Assembly (NCBI GenBank): GCA_016715405.1
Contig: JADKAE010000019.1
Location: 1 to 64,000, forward strand
Origin: Saprospiraceae bacterium
GTDB lineage: Bacteria > Bacteroidota > Bacteroidia > Chitinophagales > Saprospiraceae
Length of the DNA stretch: 64,000 nt
Direction: 5' to 3'
The first letter of the stretch is position 1. The number at the start of each line of letters is the position of its first letter. The translations under genes and the position numbers were made by a program. Shown here in pieces: positions 10,254 to 19,171 of this stretch. The notes beneath the pieces were generated by a model, which was not told the origin of the DNA, ran no database searches, and saw only the letters and a list, made by a program, of their open reading frames with translations.

Positions 10254-11400
10254 TTACGTGGTAATGACCTTCTCTATTTCGTAAATAGAGTTGATTTTGC
10301 CGGCAAAGATGCAATAAAATCGGGGATTTTCACGCAGCAGGGAAATCTCGGTAGGCCTTCCGTCATCTATATGACTGGCCTTCAGCTTGGATTTTATGGT
10401 GTAATAAGATGAAAAATAGGAAAAATCTATTTCCGGGTTGAAATACTGCCTGATCTGGTCGAGCATCTTCCGGTAGTTGGACTTTGGTTTGTGCGCACAA
10501 TAGTTGCAGATTGAAGTAAACTCCGGCCTGCAAACCGGATGTTTCGCCTGGCAATCGAAAGTAGGCAGGTTGTCGAAAGACACTTTGTGGTGGGTATAAG
10601 CCACCGAAGAAAGCGACAGCAATCCCGATAAGCCGTAGGGCATCAGCGAGGCAAAGGGACCATCCATGATTGTGAGCCCCACCTGACTTACGGCCGGTGA
10701 AGTCACAAAAACCATCTCCGAAATCTCGTGCATCAGCTCGATATCGGGCACGCCAAATTGGCGGTTGACGGCATTGCTTCCCGAGTAGGTGGCGTTTACC
10801 GCCTGCGATGCCGTGATGGTTTGCAGGGCATCCGGCCTGTCCAACTGCCGCAGTTGCAATACCCATTGCCCCTGGTTTTCTTCCACTCCCAGCACCTGCG
10901 TCTCCATTTTGATGGTTACCCTTTTTTCGGACACTATTTTCTGCCGGTAGTATTCGGCGATGAGAATGGGATCAAAAGAATATTCTTCTGTTAGGAACAG
11001 CGCCTCCATTCGGTTGTGGTTAAATAGCGGGTGGTAGGCTACTTCCTTGCATGGGATACCGATAAATTCACTGAAACGCGCAAATTGATTGGCGTCGGTA
11101 AACGAGCCGTACCTGTCGATAGCATAATATTGCTCGAATGTGAAATTGATAAAAGCGCGGTGATCTGCCGTAAAACGCTCTTTATTGTCATTTGACATAA
11201 TAGCCGTAGCCACACTACGCGGATAGTGGTAACCGCTATGCAGCCGCGCCTGGTTGACGATAGATGCTTTTGAGCAATTCGCGCTCCTTTTCGATCAAAC
11301 ACACGCTATAACTGCAATGAGCAAGGTATAAGGCGGCATACACGCCAAAGATGCCCCCTCCGATGATTACAAAATCATAGTGCTCACTGCGCCCCGGCAT
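10254..11400 (-). CDS. FAD-dependent oxidoreductase (DAO-like), one frameshift
   Basis: The gene starts at ATG 11398-11400 with a dinucleotide-binding motif (YDFVIIGGGIFGVYAA). The frame breaks at the run of four T's 11268-11271 (A's in the coding strand). Adding one base gives LLKKASIVNQARLHSGYHYP, a motif of this FAD oxidoreductase group, and continues to the stop at 10254 for about 382 residues. A later CNYCAHKPK segment has two cysteines. The start overlaps the end of the aldo/keto reductase gene by 17 bases, and the glycosyltransferase overlaps that gene by 4, so the three form one operon. A role in making or modifying a surface sugar is an inference from context. Confidence 0.75.
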
Positions 11401-12316
11401 ATTGCTTTTTTAGTTCAACTAATTGATCGTAAATATGCTGAAAATCTATTTGTTGCATTTTATAATAAAAATCGATCGTACCGCGGAGCTGATCCACTTT
11501 TGACGGACCTATCAGCAATCCGGCTATGTCTTCGCTATGATACGCATAGGTCATGCTACACTGGTTAAAGTCGGTTACATACTTCGCTTGTTGCAAGTCG
11601 AGCCAGCTTTTTAATCCGGCAATCAGCGGAGATTGATTAGAGGTATCCCCTCCCCTCACGGTCAGCGAACTTTGCGACGCATACTCAGCCGCATCCAGTT
11701 TTACGCCACCGGCGTTGATGCCGTATGCCATAAAACGCCGTTTACCATGAAACGGCTTATATTTATTATAATCAGATTGTAACAGATTATGTTTTAATTG
11801 AATATAAAAATCCAGTTGGAACTTTTCGTTTGCTTGGGCGTAAGCTTCCGGAAAACGAATGCCGGAGAGCCCTACTTTCAATCCGGCCGCACGGGCGAGC
11901 GCAAGGGCTTCGAGCGTTTGAGCGATTTCCGACTCATCTTCTCTATTGTCCCAATGGATCATCAGCATATCCAAATTGGAGCCTAGCAGTTCGCGATAGT
12001 CATCGAGACACATCAGCAAAAAGCTTTTGTGGAGATTATTGTCCGGGCTCCGCATATTATCGACGCTACCCACCTTCATCATTACCCGCAGGTCGGTTAC
12101 GCCGTGTGTCTGAATCCACTCGCATAAAATGCGTTCTGAAAGCCGGAAATCTGCGGGTTGTCTGTTGATAGGGTAATTGGTAGCGGCATCGACCTCGCGA
12201 AAACCAGCCTCGTAAAATGCGTCGAGCACGCCAAAGCAAGTGCGGGCATCCATTGTCCAGCCCCACATGGCCGTACCGAGTATCAGCGCGGGTATGTCAT
12301 TACTTGCAGGGGTCAT
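11384..12316 (-). CDS. Aldo/keto reductase family protein
   Basis: This protein of 310 residues has a TIM-barrel aldo/keto reductase pattern. The catalytic tetrad is visible as Asp and Tyr in VDAATNYP, Lys in VMMKVGS and His in LMIHWDN. The C-terminal NADPH-binding region is recognisable (GLLIGPSKVDQL). It lies between a family 2 glycosyltransferase and an FAD oxidoreductase with overlaps on both sides. That suggests a nucleotide-sugar or lipid-linked sugar substrate rather than a general detoxification role, but the substrate is unknown. Confidence 0.8.
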   Translation of the reverse strand: MTPASNDIPALILGTAMWGWTMDARTCFGVLDAFYEAGFREVDAATNYPINRQPADFRLSERILCEWIQTHGVTDLRVMMKVGSVDNMRSPDNNLHKSFLLMCLDDYRELLGSNLDMLMIHWDNREDESEIAQTLEALALARAAGLKVGLSGIRFPEAYAQANEKFQLDFYIQLKHNLLQSDYNKYKPFHGKRRFMAYGINAGGVKLDAAEYASQSSLTVRGGDTSNQSPLIAGLKSWLDLQQAKYVTDFNQCSMTYAYHSEDIAGLLIGPSKVDQLRGTIDFYYKMQQIDFQHIYDQLVELKKQYAGAQ

Positions 12317-13038
12317 CTCCTTGTTTTTTTTCTCAGCTTGAGTTGGTGCATATCGCGCAGGTATCTTTTTGCCAGCGGGATAATCTTCACCCTGCTGCTG
12401 GAAGTATCGTCTGTCCAGGTCACTGGTAATTCAAACAATTTGAGATGGAGCCATTCGGCGGTAGAGAGCAATTCGGTAGAAAAAAACCAGCCGTCGTTTT
12501 GGGCGCCGGCCTCGTACAAAGCGGGGTAAACGGAGCGTTTGAGGAACTTGAACCCGCACATACCGTCAGAAAATTTGACACCCAAATATAATTTGAGCAG
12601 CCAATTAAACACGCGGGAAGTGAATTCTCTTTTCAAGGTACGGCCGATCACCCGCGATTGTGGATGCAGGCGGGTGGCGTACACCAGATCGAAGCCATTA
12701 TGGGCGATAGCGTTATAAGATTGGAGGAAGTGCGACAGGTCGGTAGCCAGGTCGAGGTCCATATAACCTACGATATCGGCCTGTGACTGTGTCCAGGAAG
12801 TTTTGAGGGCGAGTCCTACGCCTTTTCGCGGCACCTTTACGACAGCCACTTCGGGCCATTTGCTGTGGAGCGATTGAGCAATTTCAAAAGTACGGTCGGT
12901 GGAGCCGTTGTCGGCGATCACAATACGCCATTGATCGCGTTGGGGAAAATGCTGGGCCAAAAAGCGGTGCAATATGGTTACCTGCGCGGCCAGTGTCGCC
13001 TCCTCATTGAGTACCGGGATAGTAATATCAAAAGTCAT
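12313..13038 (-). CDS. Family 2 glycosyltransferase (dolichyl-phosphate-sugar synthase type)
   Basis: This protein of 241 residues starts at the ATG giving MTFDITIPVLNEEATLAAQ. It has GT-A features: the ADNGSTDRT donor-binding segment and the DxD-like DLDLATDL. A region of DPM1-like enzymes (KRKGVG-like PRKGVGLALK and FSDGMCGFKFLKR) follows. No membrane helices are evident, so it probably works at the inner face of the cytoplasmic membrane on a polyprenyl-phosphate acceptor. Its stop overlaps the aldo/keto reductase start by 4 bases. It is the promoter-proximal gene of the three-gene operon, with a TACTTTTG -7 element at 13067-13060. Confidence 0.8.
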   Translation of the reverse strand: MTFDITIPVLNEEATLAAQVTILHRFLAQHFPQRDQWRIVIADNGSTDRTFEIAQSLHSKWPEVAVVKVPRKGVGLALKTSWTQSQADIVGYMDLDLATDLSHFLQSYNAIAHNGFDLVYATRLHPQSRVIGRTLKREFTSRVFNWLLKLYLGVKFSDGMCGFKFLKRSVYPALYEAGAQNDGWFFSTELLSTAEWLHLKLFELPVTWTDDTSSSRVKIIPLAKRYLRDMHQLKLRKKTRR

Positions 13039-13059
13039 AAACAAACAATGTTTGCCGCG

Positions 13060-13067
13060 CAAAAGTA
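13060..13067 (-). promoter_or_regulatory. -7 element for the glycosyltransferase operon
   Basis: TACTTTTG on the minus strand matches TAnnTTTG and lies 22 bases before the glycosyltransferase start codon. No clear -33 TTG is seen at the right distance, so this is a candidate only. Confidence 0.35.
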
Positions 13068-13183
13068 GGCAAATTTTGGTGCTGTAACATACCGTAAAAA
13101 ACAGAACGGCATCTAATTGCCGCTTTGCATTAAATTTCCGTAATTTGCAGGCAATATTCACAAGCACAAGCACGGCATACCTC

Positions 13184-13849
13184 ATGCTCAAGAACTTAAA
13201 GTCGCTGTTCATCGTAGAAGAAGAAGGCGCCCAGGGGCCCAAGGGCGAACAGAAAACGATGCCTGGCACTACCCAGGCGCCCCAAGGCGATACCCCGGCA
13301 GAAGCCGGCCAAGCAGCCACCCCCGGCGCCGGCCAGGTAAACCAGCAATTCCTGGAAGTCTTATTCAAGGCCATGCAGGAAAACAACCTCGGCGGGTTTG
13401 ACTACCTCGAATTCAAGCAGTCGCTCCGCTCGCTCGAGAAAATGCCCATGGACGAGCCCACCCGCTTCCAGTCGGCGTTTGCTATGGCCCAAACGTTAGG
13501 CGCCACCGCTCAAACGCTTGTACAAACCGCCGAGCACTACCTGAATATCATCAAACAGGAAGAAAATAAATTCAACCAGGCCCACAATGCCCAACGGGAA
13601 AAGCAGATAGGCAACAAAGAAAACGAGATCAAGCAATTGGAAGAAGTGGCGCGCACCAAGATGGCACAAATAGCCCAATTGACAAAAGAGATCGAAGCCC
13701 ATAAGCAAAAAGCCGGCGCATTGAAAAAAGAAATTGAAGATGCGGTAGTCAAAGTGGAGACTACCAAAAACAATTTCGTTGCCAGTTATAATGCATTGGT
13801 GGAACAGATTGGCCGTGATGTCGAAAATATGAAGCGCTATCTCAAATAA
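13184..13849 (+). CDS. Unrecognised protein with a long C-terminal coiled coil
   Basis: This protein of 221 residues starts at MLKNLKSLFIVEEEG. A flexible Gly/Pro/Ala/Gln-rich stretch (residues about 15-50) is followed by a helical region with an EF-like FDYLEFKQSLRSLE. From residue about 115 to the end there is a continuous charged coiled coil (EKQIGNKENEIKQLEEV and so on). There is no signal peptide or membrane helix, so it is cytoplasmic. It is first in an apparent operon with a tiny membrane protein, a two-helix membrane coiled-coil protein and a barrel-like protein. I do not recognise the family. The arrangement suggests a membrane-associated scaffold, which is an inference. A TAATTTGC promoter-like box lies just upstream near 13140. 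Confidence 0.6.
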   Translation: MLKNLKSLFIVEEEGAQGPKGEQKTMPGTTQAPQGDTPAEAGQAATPGAGQVNQQFLEVLFKAMQENNLGGFDYLEFKQSLRSLEKMPMDEPTRFQSAFAMAQTLGATAQTLVQTAEHYLNIIKQEENKFNQAHNAQREKQIGNKENEIKQLEEVARTKMAQIAQLTKEIEAHKQKAGALKKEIEDAVVKVETTKNNFVASYNALVEQIGRDVENMKRYLK

Positions 13850-13889
13850 GTAGCGCATATTGGTGTTATCATTTAAAAAATCGAACGTC

Positions 13890-14054
13890 ATGGATGAACA
13901 AATGAAAAAAAGACTGATCGGCTTTGCAGTACTCGCAGTAGTCCTCATCATTGGAGTACGGCTTTTGCCGTTCCTTATTAACATAGCTTTTATCGCCATT
14001 CTAGCCGGCGCTGCCTACCTGGGTTATACCTGGTGGAAACAAGGCAGGGGTTAG
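13890..14054 (+). CDS. Small single-span membrane protein
   Basis: This protein of 54 residues (MDEQMKKRLIGFAVLAVVLI...) is a charged head of about 9 residues followed by a hydrophobic stretch of about 35 residues, one long or two short helices, and a YTWWKQGRG tail. It lies 40 bases after the coiled-coil gene and 39 before the next membrane protein, in the same direction, and is probably cotranscribed. No function is recognisable. Confidence 0.6.
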   Translation: MDEQMKKRLIGFAVLAVVLIIGVRLLPFLINIAFIAILAGAAYLGYTWWKQGRG

Positions 14055-14093
14055 GCGCGATATGGCTAATACATTTAAATAAACGAATTCATA

Positions 14094-15123
14094 ATGGACT
14101 CTCACGGTAATGACATGAAACCGAAAACCTTTTGGCAAAGGCCCGAAGGTGTGACGGGATTGCTTTTTATGGCTGGATTGATTTTGGGAGGCGGTTACTT
14201 GCTGTACTTAGGCCTTCCGATATTGCTCGTACTGGCAAAAAACACGCTTAACCTTGCCCTGATGCTTATGGCATTGGGCGCATTAGTATACGTGGTATTG
14301 GATCCCCGAATGCGCAACCTGATCTTTTATGGCTATAAAAGTATCATGCGCTGGATAACCGGCATTTTTGTGCAGCTCGATCCCATAGGCATCCTTAAGT
14401 CCTATGTGGATGAATTGCAAAACAACCTGCGCAAAATGAACAAACAGATCAGCCAGTTGCGCGGGCAAATGCACAAGCTGGGGAGATGATTCATATCAAT
14501 AAGAAGGAGATACAAGCAACCTTCAACTAGCCAGCAAAGCCAAAGAATCCGACAAGCAGGCCATTATGATCCTCAAATCGAGGCGCGCAGGCAGGTTACA
14601 AGAGTCTAATATCAGGCTGGAAGACCTGTACCGCAAAATGGAAATTCTCTACCGCGTTTTGACTAAAATGTACGAGAATTCCCAGATCCTGATGGAAGAT
14701 ATCAAAGATCAGGTGGATGTAAAAGAACAAGAGCGCAAAGTGATCCATGCCAGCCATAGCGCTATGCGCTCGGCTATGAGTATCATCAGCGGCGATCCCG
14801 ACAAGCGCGCTATGTTTGATATGGCGATGGAATCTATCGCTGATGATGTGGCTGGCAAAGTGGGTGAAATGGAGCGTTTCATGGAAATGTCGGCCGGATT
14901 CATGAATTCGGTAGACCTCCAAAACGGTATCTTCGAAGAAGAAGGTCTCAAAATGCTGGAGAAATGGGAAAAAGAGGGCGTATCCCTCATCTTGGGCAAG
15001 GAAAAAGACACGCTCCTACTCCAGGCCAACAGCGAAGAGGATGTGCTCGATCTCGACGCGCCCATCAAAGAGCCTATCCGCGAACCAGGTCATAGAAACC
15101 AGTACGATAATTTTTTTGAATAA
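14094..15123 (+). CDS. Membrane-anchored coiled-coil protein (two frameshifts)
   Basis: The N-terminal part has two hydrophobic helices (GLLFMAGLILGGGYLLYLG and a following LALMLMALGALVYVVL). A cytoplasmic helical region starts at DELQNNLRKMNKQISQLRG. The frame breaks at G4 14480-14483 and again near 14517-14520. Adding a base at each joins KLGEMIHINKKEIQ and NLQLASKAKESDKQ to the long helical remainder, giving about 344 residues. The C-terminal half is almost all helix, with repeated Met and a segment SAMRSAMSIISGDPDKRAM. Long membrane-bound helical proteins of this kind recall PspA/ESCRT-III-like or TelA-like designs, but I see no diagnostic motif. It ends in an acidic tail next to a hairpin at 15127. 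Confidence 0.6.
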
Positions 15124-15126
15124 AAA

Positions 15127-15180
15127 CCCAAAATTCACGTATAGACGTAAAATTTTGCGTCTATACGTGACGTTTTGGGG
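15127..15180. repeat. Near-perfect hairpin between two co-directional genes
   Basis: The arms (CCCAAAATTCACGTATAGACG and its near-complement) are 21-22 bases long with two unpaired bases. They enclose a loop of about 10 bases. It starts 3 bases after the stop codon at 15123 and ends 3 bases before the next ATG at 15184. That position suits a 3'-end stabiliser or partial terminator inside the operon. Confidence 0.8.
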
Positions 15181-15183
15181 GTT

Positions 15184-15735
15184 ATGAAATTAGCAACCTA
15201 CCTACAACTCACCATGATGTTCCTCCTGGGAGGCATCATTTGCGCAGAAGCGCAGTCCTACAATACTGCCATGGGCATGCGACTCGGCACCGACTGGGGT
15301 GTCACGATCCAGCAGCGCGTGGCAAAACGCACCAGCATAGAAGCCATCGTACAGTCGAGCCTGCAGCGCGAAGAAGCCATCGTAACCATTATGGGCGAAC
15401 AGCACATGCCTTTTCTAACCCGGCGGCTTAATTTCTATACCGGCGGTGGTTTTCACATGGGATGGGGCAAGGCGCCTGCTTCGGTAGAAGGCACGCCTGT
15501 AGAAGACTATAGCAACCCAATAGGTATCACTGTAATTGCAGGACTTGAACTCAGTCTGGGGAAATTTAACATCTCCTACGATTTCAAGCCGGCCATCAAT
15601 ATCAGAGGCGGGGAATCCACCTTTTACCCTCAAACCGGCATTTCACTGCGTTATGTCATCATCAAACGCCCCTGGCCGCCAAAGAAAAATCGCAGAAACG
15701 ACGATCAGTGGTGGAAATTTTGGGAAAGAGATTAA
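15184..15735 (+). CDS. Small outer-membrane beta-barrel-like protein
   Basis: This protein of 183 residues has a signal peptide (MKLATYLQLTMMFLLGGIICAEAQ) followed by alternating hydrophobic strands (LNFYTGGGFHMGWG, ITVIAGLELSLGKFNISYDF, TGISLRYVII). It ends in a basic and tryptophan-rich tail (DDQWWKFWERD). The strands resemble small 8-strand barrels common in Bacteroidota (outer membrane protein beta-barrel domain), but the basic C-terminus is unusual for a BAM substrate. It is the last gene of the 13184-15735 group and separated from the previous gene only by the hairpin. Confidence 0.6.
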   Translation: MKLATYLQLTMMFLLGGIICAEAQSYNTAMGMRLGTDWGVTIQQRVAKRTSIEAIVQSSLQREEAIVTIMGEQHMPFLTRRLNFYTGGGFHMGWGKAPASVEGTPVEDYSNPIGITVIAGLELSLGKFNISYDFKPAINIRGGESTFYPQTGISLRYVIIKRPWPPKKNRRNDDQWWKFWERD

Positions 15736-15736
15736 T

Positions 15737-16201
15737 CTACCGGACTTCCTCGTCAAACCGGAATTGGCCTTCGGAGAAAACGGCAATGCGGCGGTATTGC
15801 ACGCCCGTCTCTTCCTCCGACTCTCCCATTTCGCCGATAAACAGTTCGATAACCTCTCCTTGCCGGCGGGCATATACATAATCGCCAAAACCTGCCCACC
15901 AGCCGCCAACAGCAGCAATGGCATCCGTGGGTATTTGATATTGGCCAAACTGGTCGGCAGGAATGGTTTCACACGCCGCTATTTCGGCCAGTTTAACCTT
16001 GCTCTCATCGATCAGGGCATACACTGCCGAGCGGGGATCCTCCTCGCTCTCACTAACCGTTTCGCAAATCAATTGCAGATTAAGCGGCGGGGAAACGGTT
16101 AATGTGGTACTGCGATCTTGTTCAGCCGGCTTTTCGGGGCCGCAAGCTGTTAGTAACAGCAGGAGGGCCGCCACAACCGGTACGCTGATTTTTGTTATCA
16201 T
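15737..16201 (-). CDS. Hypothetical lipoprotein
   Basis: This protein of 154 residues starts with a clear lipoprotein signal (MITKISVPVVAALLLLLTAC) and a Gly-Pro-Glu-Lys-Pro linker. It has several Glu-rich stretches (SESEEDPRSAVYALIDES, GESEEETG) and no recognised domain. An in-frame ATG 18 bases upstream is possible, but the chosen start gives a standard signal peptide. It ends one base from the end of the convergent gene, leaving no room for a separate terminator. Confidence 0.6.
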   Translation of the reverse strand: MITKISVPVVAALLLLLTACGPEKPAEQDRSTTLTVSPPLNLQLICETVSESEEDPRSAVYALIDESKVKLAEIAACETIPADQFGQYQIPTDAIAAVGGWWAGFGDYVYARRQGEVIELFIGEMGESEEETGVQYRRIAVFSEGQFRFDEEVR

Positions 16202-16256
16202 AGCGGGCTTTTCATGCAAAGTTAACCATTTGGCAGGAATTAATTTTGCCGGGATA

Positions 16257-16287
16257 TTGATCGTTTACAGGAACTTATTTATTTTTG
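16257..16287 (+). promoter_or_regulatory. Promoter of tRNA-His
   Basis: TTG (16257-16259), a 20-base spacer and TATTTTTG (16280-16287) match the Bacteroidota -33/-7 consensus well. The predicted start near 16294 is about 33 bases before the mature tRNA 5' end. Confidence 0.65.
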
Positions 16288-16326
16288 CATCGCTTTAGAA
16301 AGATAAGCTAACTGATCTTTCCATTT

Positions 16327-16401
16327 GGTGGTTATAGCTCAGCAGGTTAGAGCATCGGATTGTGGTTCCGAAGGTCGTCGGTTCGAGCCCGATTAGCCAC
16401 C
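16327..16401 (+). tRNA. tRNA-His (anticodon GTG)
   Basis: A full cloverleaf can be folded: acceptor stem GTGGTTA / TAGCCAC, D arm AGCTCAGCAGGTTAGAGC, anticodon stem TCGGA / TCCGA with loop TTGTGGT (anticodon GTG), and T arm with GTTCGAGCC. The extra G at 16327 opposite discriminator C at 16401 is the G-1:C73 identity pair unique to tRNA-His. CCA is not encoded. A T-run terminator follows 9 bases later. Confidence 0.95.
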
Positions 16402-16409
16402 CCGACACG

Positions 16410-16447
16410 AGTCATCCCCGATAAAATCGCGGGATGACTTTTTTTTT
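16410..16447 (+). terminator. Rho-independent terminator after tRNA-His
   Basis: A 9-bp stem (AGTCATCCC / GGGATGACT), with a small inner CGAT/ATCG helix, is followed by nine T's (16439-16447). It is one of the few textbook terminators in this window. Confidence 0.9.
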
Positions 16448-16509
16448 ACCCTGTTTTTTGAGCCTGAGCGCCACCTTTTGCGATATTCACGTTTTATCTA
16501 TACCGGTAT

Positions 16510-16923
16510 ATGCTGACTCACCACTTTCAAAAGCGCGTGCGGTATGGAGAGACCGACCAAATGGGGTATCTCTACTACGGCAATTATGCGCAATATTATG
16601 AAATCGGACGTGTAGAAATGCTGCGGTCGTTGGGTCTTACCTACAAAGAAATGGAGGAAGGGCTTGGTATAATGATGCCGGTAACCTCCCTGCAAATGCG
16701 ATTTATTCGCCCCGCGCGTTATGATGAACTGCTAACTATTCGCACTACACTTAAGCAATTACCCGATCGATTTATTACCTTTCATGTGGAAATTTTGAAT
16801 GAAAACGGAAAGCTCGTCAACGGCGGCAGCGTACGGCTTTGCTTTGTAACGGTAAAAACGCAGCAAACCATCTCTGCACCCGCTTATTTGCTCGATAAAC
16901 TCAAGCCGTATTTTGAAGTATAA
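16510..16923 (+). CDS. Acyl-CoA thioesterase, YbgC/4HBT hotdog family
   Basis: This protein of 137 residues has the hotdog fold signature. The active-site region VRYGETDQMGYLYYGNYAQY carries the catalytic Asp followed by Met-Gly, as in YbgC-type thioesterases. Such enzymes hydrolyse short or medium acyl-CoA or acyl-ACP and are often linked to envelope maintenance. The end overlaps the start of the yihY-like gene by 11 bases, so the two are probably translated from one message. Confidence 0.85.
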   Translation: MLTHHFQKRVRYGETDQMGYLYYGNYAQYYEIGRVEMLRSLGLTYKEMEEGLGIMMPVTSLQMRFIRPARYDELLTIRTTLKQLPDRFITFHVEILNENGKLVNGGSVRLCFVTVKTQQTISAPAYLLDKLKPYFEV

Positions 16924-17924
16924 GTTTACAATATCCGACGTAAAAAAATTCCAGCAAAAAGTTAATCTGCATCCGCTGGTGGTAAAAACGCTGGAGTGGA
17001 CCAAACACCGCTCCCTTCCCGGGTTCTATGGGGTTCCCATTTACAATGTTATCGTTTTTGTAATCAACGAAATGCGGCGGCTCGATTTGGAAATGCGCGC
17101 TAATTCGATTGCGTTCAGCTTTTTTATGTCGCTTTTTCCATCTTTACTGACGCTATTTACGCTGCTCCTTTTTACAACAATACCTATTGCAATATCTGCC
17201 GGAAGGCGAAAATTTCAACCTCATTTTACAAACGGAAATACAAAAGCTAATGCCTGGGGAAGCGGGTAATACGCTTTATGAATTTATTTCAGATATTACT
17301 ACTAACCCGCGAGTAGGTCTGTTATCTTTCGGCTTTATATTGGCCATCTATTTTTTCGTCAAACGGCATGCTGGCCATGATGCAGAGCTTTGAAAAATCA
17401 TACAAAACCACCTTTCACCAGCGGGGCATGATCAAAAACGGATTGTGGCTATCTTTCTTACCGGGTTACTGGGCGCATTGCTCATCGCATCTATTGTATT
17501 GATCATATTGGGCAGCTTTTTGATCAACTTGCTTTCAGAATATATAGCTATGGCAGGTTTGAGCACCCGGGGCATTGATTTGTTGCGCTGGGTGGCCATA
17601 ATATTGCTGTTTTACTTGGGCATCGCCGTTATTTATCGCTACGGAGCGGCCACCCACAAGCGTATTGCTTTATTGTCACCTGGCGCTACATTGGCCACCA
17701 CCCTCTCTATTTTGTCATCTTTAGCTTTTTCATTTTATATTGATGAACTGGGTCGCTTTGATACCTATGCACAATTTTACGGTTCTATTGCCACTATTAT
17801 CATTGTTATGCTCTGGATGCAGCTCAACTCGCTGATCCTGCTGATCGGCTTCGAACTCAACGCCAGCATAGCCATCAATAGAGATATGAGAATTCACGAG
17901 GAGGAGGCAAAGTCGCCAACCTGA
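16913..17924 (+). CDS. YihY/BrkB-family inner-membrane protein (three frameshifts)
   Basis: The pieces read MKYKFTISDVKKFQQKVN, then MRANSIAFSFFMSLFPSLL (the family's first helix and signature), then TNPRVGLLSFGFILAIYF, then NGMLAMMQSFEKSYKTTF, and finally three or more helices ending before a hydrophilic tail. The breaks are at T5 about 17169-17173 (one extra), T6 17351-17356 (one extra) and A5 17434-17438 (one missing). Repaired, the protein is about 335 residues with six membrane helices, typical for YihY/UPF0761. The family was once called RNase BN, which is not supported. Its real function is unknown. Confidence 0.8.
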
Positions 17925-18010
17925 CGAAAAGCCGGGAAATGCTTTAAAAATAGATTCGTCAAAGACTTTGCACGACTGATTAACGTGAGACTTTAAAATT
18001 TGGACCGCTT

Positions 18011-19108
18011 ATGTTTTTGTTTACTCGCCAAAATTCGGCTCGGGTAATAGCTATTGCCTTTGCCATGTGCACTACTGCTGCCCTGTGGGCGCAGAAATAC
18101 AGCAACGAATTCCTCTCGATAGGCGTTGGCGCTCAGGCCCAGGGGCTGGGCAACGCCGTGATAGCCAGTGTAAACAACGTTACCGCCGGCGCCTGGAATC
18201 CCGCCGGGTTGGCCGCCATCGGCCCCGACCAGGGCTTCCAGGTAGGCGCCATGCATGCAGAGTGGTTTGGCGGGGTGGGAAAATTCGACTACCTGGGCAT
18301 CACGCTGCCTTTGGCCAATAAAGAACGGCGACTGGGCATTTCGCTCATTCGCTTCGGTATCGACCAGATTCCCAATACGCTCACCCTATACGAAGATGAC
18401 GGTACGATCAACTACGACAACCTGAGCACCTTTTCATCAGCCGATTATGCCATGTTGCTGAGTTATGCCCAAAAGTTGAAATCGGCAAAAGGCGACCTGC
18501 GACTGGGCGGGAATGTCAAGGTGGTGCACAGGCGAATCGGTCCCTTTGCTACCGCCTGGGGTTTCGGCCTCGATCTGGGGCTCCAATACGCCGTTAATCG
18601 CTGGCAATTCGGCGTACTGGCCAAAGATATCAGCACTACCTTTAATGCCTGGTCGTTTAATTTTACAGAAGAAGAAAAAGAAGCTCTGGCCCTCACAAAT
18701 AACGAAATCCCTATCAGCAGCGTGGAAATTACCAAACCGCAGCTTATCCTGGGGGTGGGTTATCAGTTTCAGTTAAATAAAATAGGAATAAGACCCGAAC
18801 TCGATTTTATTGTAACTACTGACGGTCAGCGCAATACGCTCGTATCGGCCAGTCCTTTCAGTATCGACCCCGCTTTCGGCCTGGAAGCCGATTTCAAACG
18901 TTTTTTGTTCCTGAGGTTGGGCGTCAACCAATTCCAGCGCGAGACCGATTTTGACGGAAAAGAAAATACCACCGCGCGCCCGAGTCTGGGACTGGGCTTC
19001 CGGATCAGCAGCCTGCAGGTTGATTATGCGTACACCGACTTGGGAGATCAACAAAACCGGTATTCGCACGTGGTATCTCTGATGCTCGATATCAAACCTA
19101 AGAAGTGA
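18011..19108 (+). CDS. PorV/PorQ-family outer-membrane barrel protein
   Basis: This protein of 365 residues has a signal peptide (to ALWAQ). The hallmark N-terminal region of the UPF0164/PorV-PorQ group follows: FLSIGVGAQAQGLGNAVIA, then NNVTAGAWNPAGLA. The rest is long amphipathic strands (LGLGFRISSLQVDYAYTDLG). PorV shuttles T9SS cargo from the translocon to the attachment complex. PorQ-like paralogues have related roles, and which one this is cannot be decided here. The presence of T9SS cargo genes at both window ends fits. The stop codon TGA lies inside the heptamer repeat that starts at 19105. Confidence 0.75.
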   Translation: MFLFTRQNSARVIAIAFAMCTTAALWAQKYSNEFLSIGVGAQAQGLGNAVIASVNNVTAGAWNPAGLAAIGPDQGFQVGAMHAEWFGGVGKFDYLGITLPLANKERRLGISLIRFGIDQIPNTLTLYEDDGTINYDNLSTFSSADYAMLLSYAQKLKSAKGDLRLGGNVKVVHRRIGPFATAWGFGLDLGLQYAVNRWQFGVLAKDISTTFNAWSFNFTEEEKEALALTNNEIPISSVEITKPQLILGVGYQFQLNKIGIRPELDFIVTTDGQRNTLVSASPFSIDPAFGLEADFKRFLFLRLGVNQFQRETDFDGKENTTARPSLGLGFRISSLQVDYAYTDLGDQQNRYSHVVSLMLDIKPKK

Positions 19109-19171
19109 ACAGTGAACAGTGAACTGTGAACTGCTCCTTGTTCTGTTCACTGTTCACAGTTCACAGTTCAC
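19105..19171. repeat. GTGAAC[A/T] heptamer palindrome between convergent genes
   Basis: Four heptamers (GTGAACA, GTGAACA, GTGAACT, GTGAACT) run rightward. After a centre of about 13 bases, their reverse complements run back to 19171. The TGA of the porV-like gene (19106-19108) and the TGA of the Nudix gene (19168-19170 on the minus strand) are both parts of repeat units. One element therefore ends two convergent genes. Confidence 0.9.

Noticed and set aside
16913..17924. YihY-like gene as ribonuclease BN
   Set aside because: The old name came from a misassignment; the sequence is a multi-helix membrane protein with no nuclease motif.
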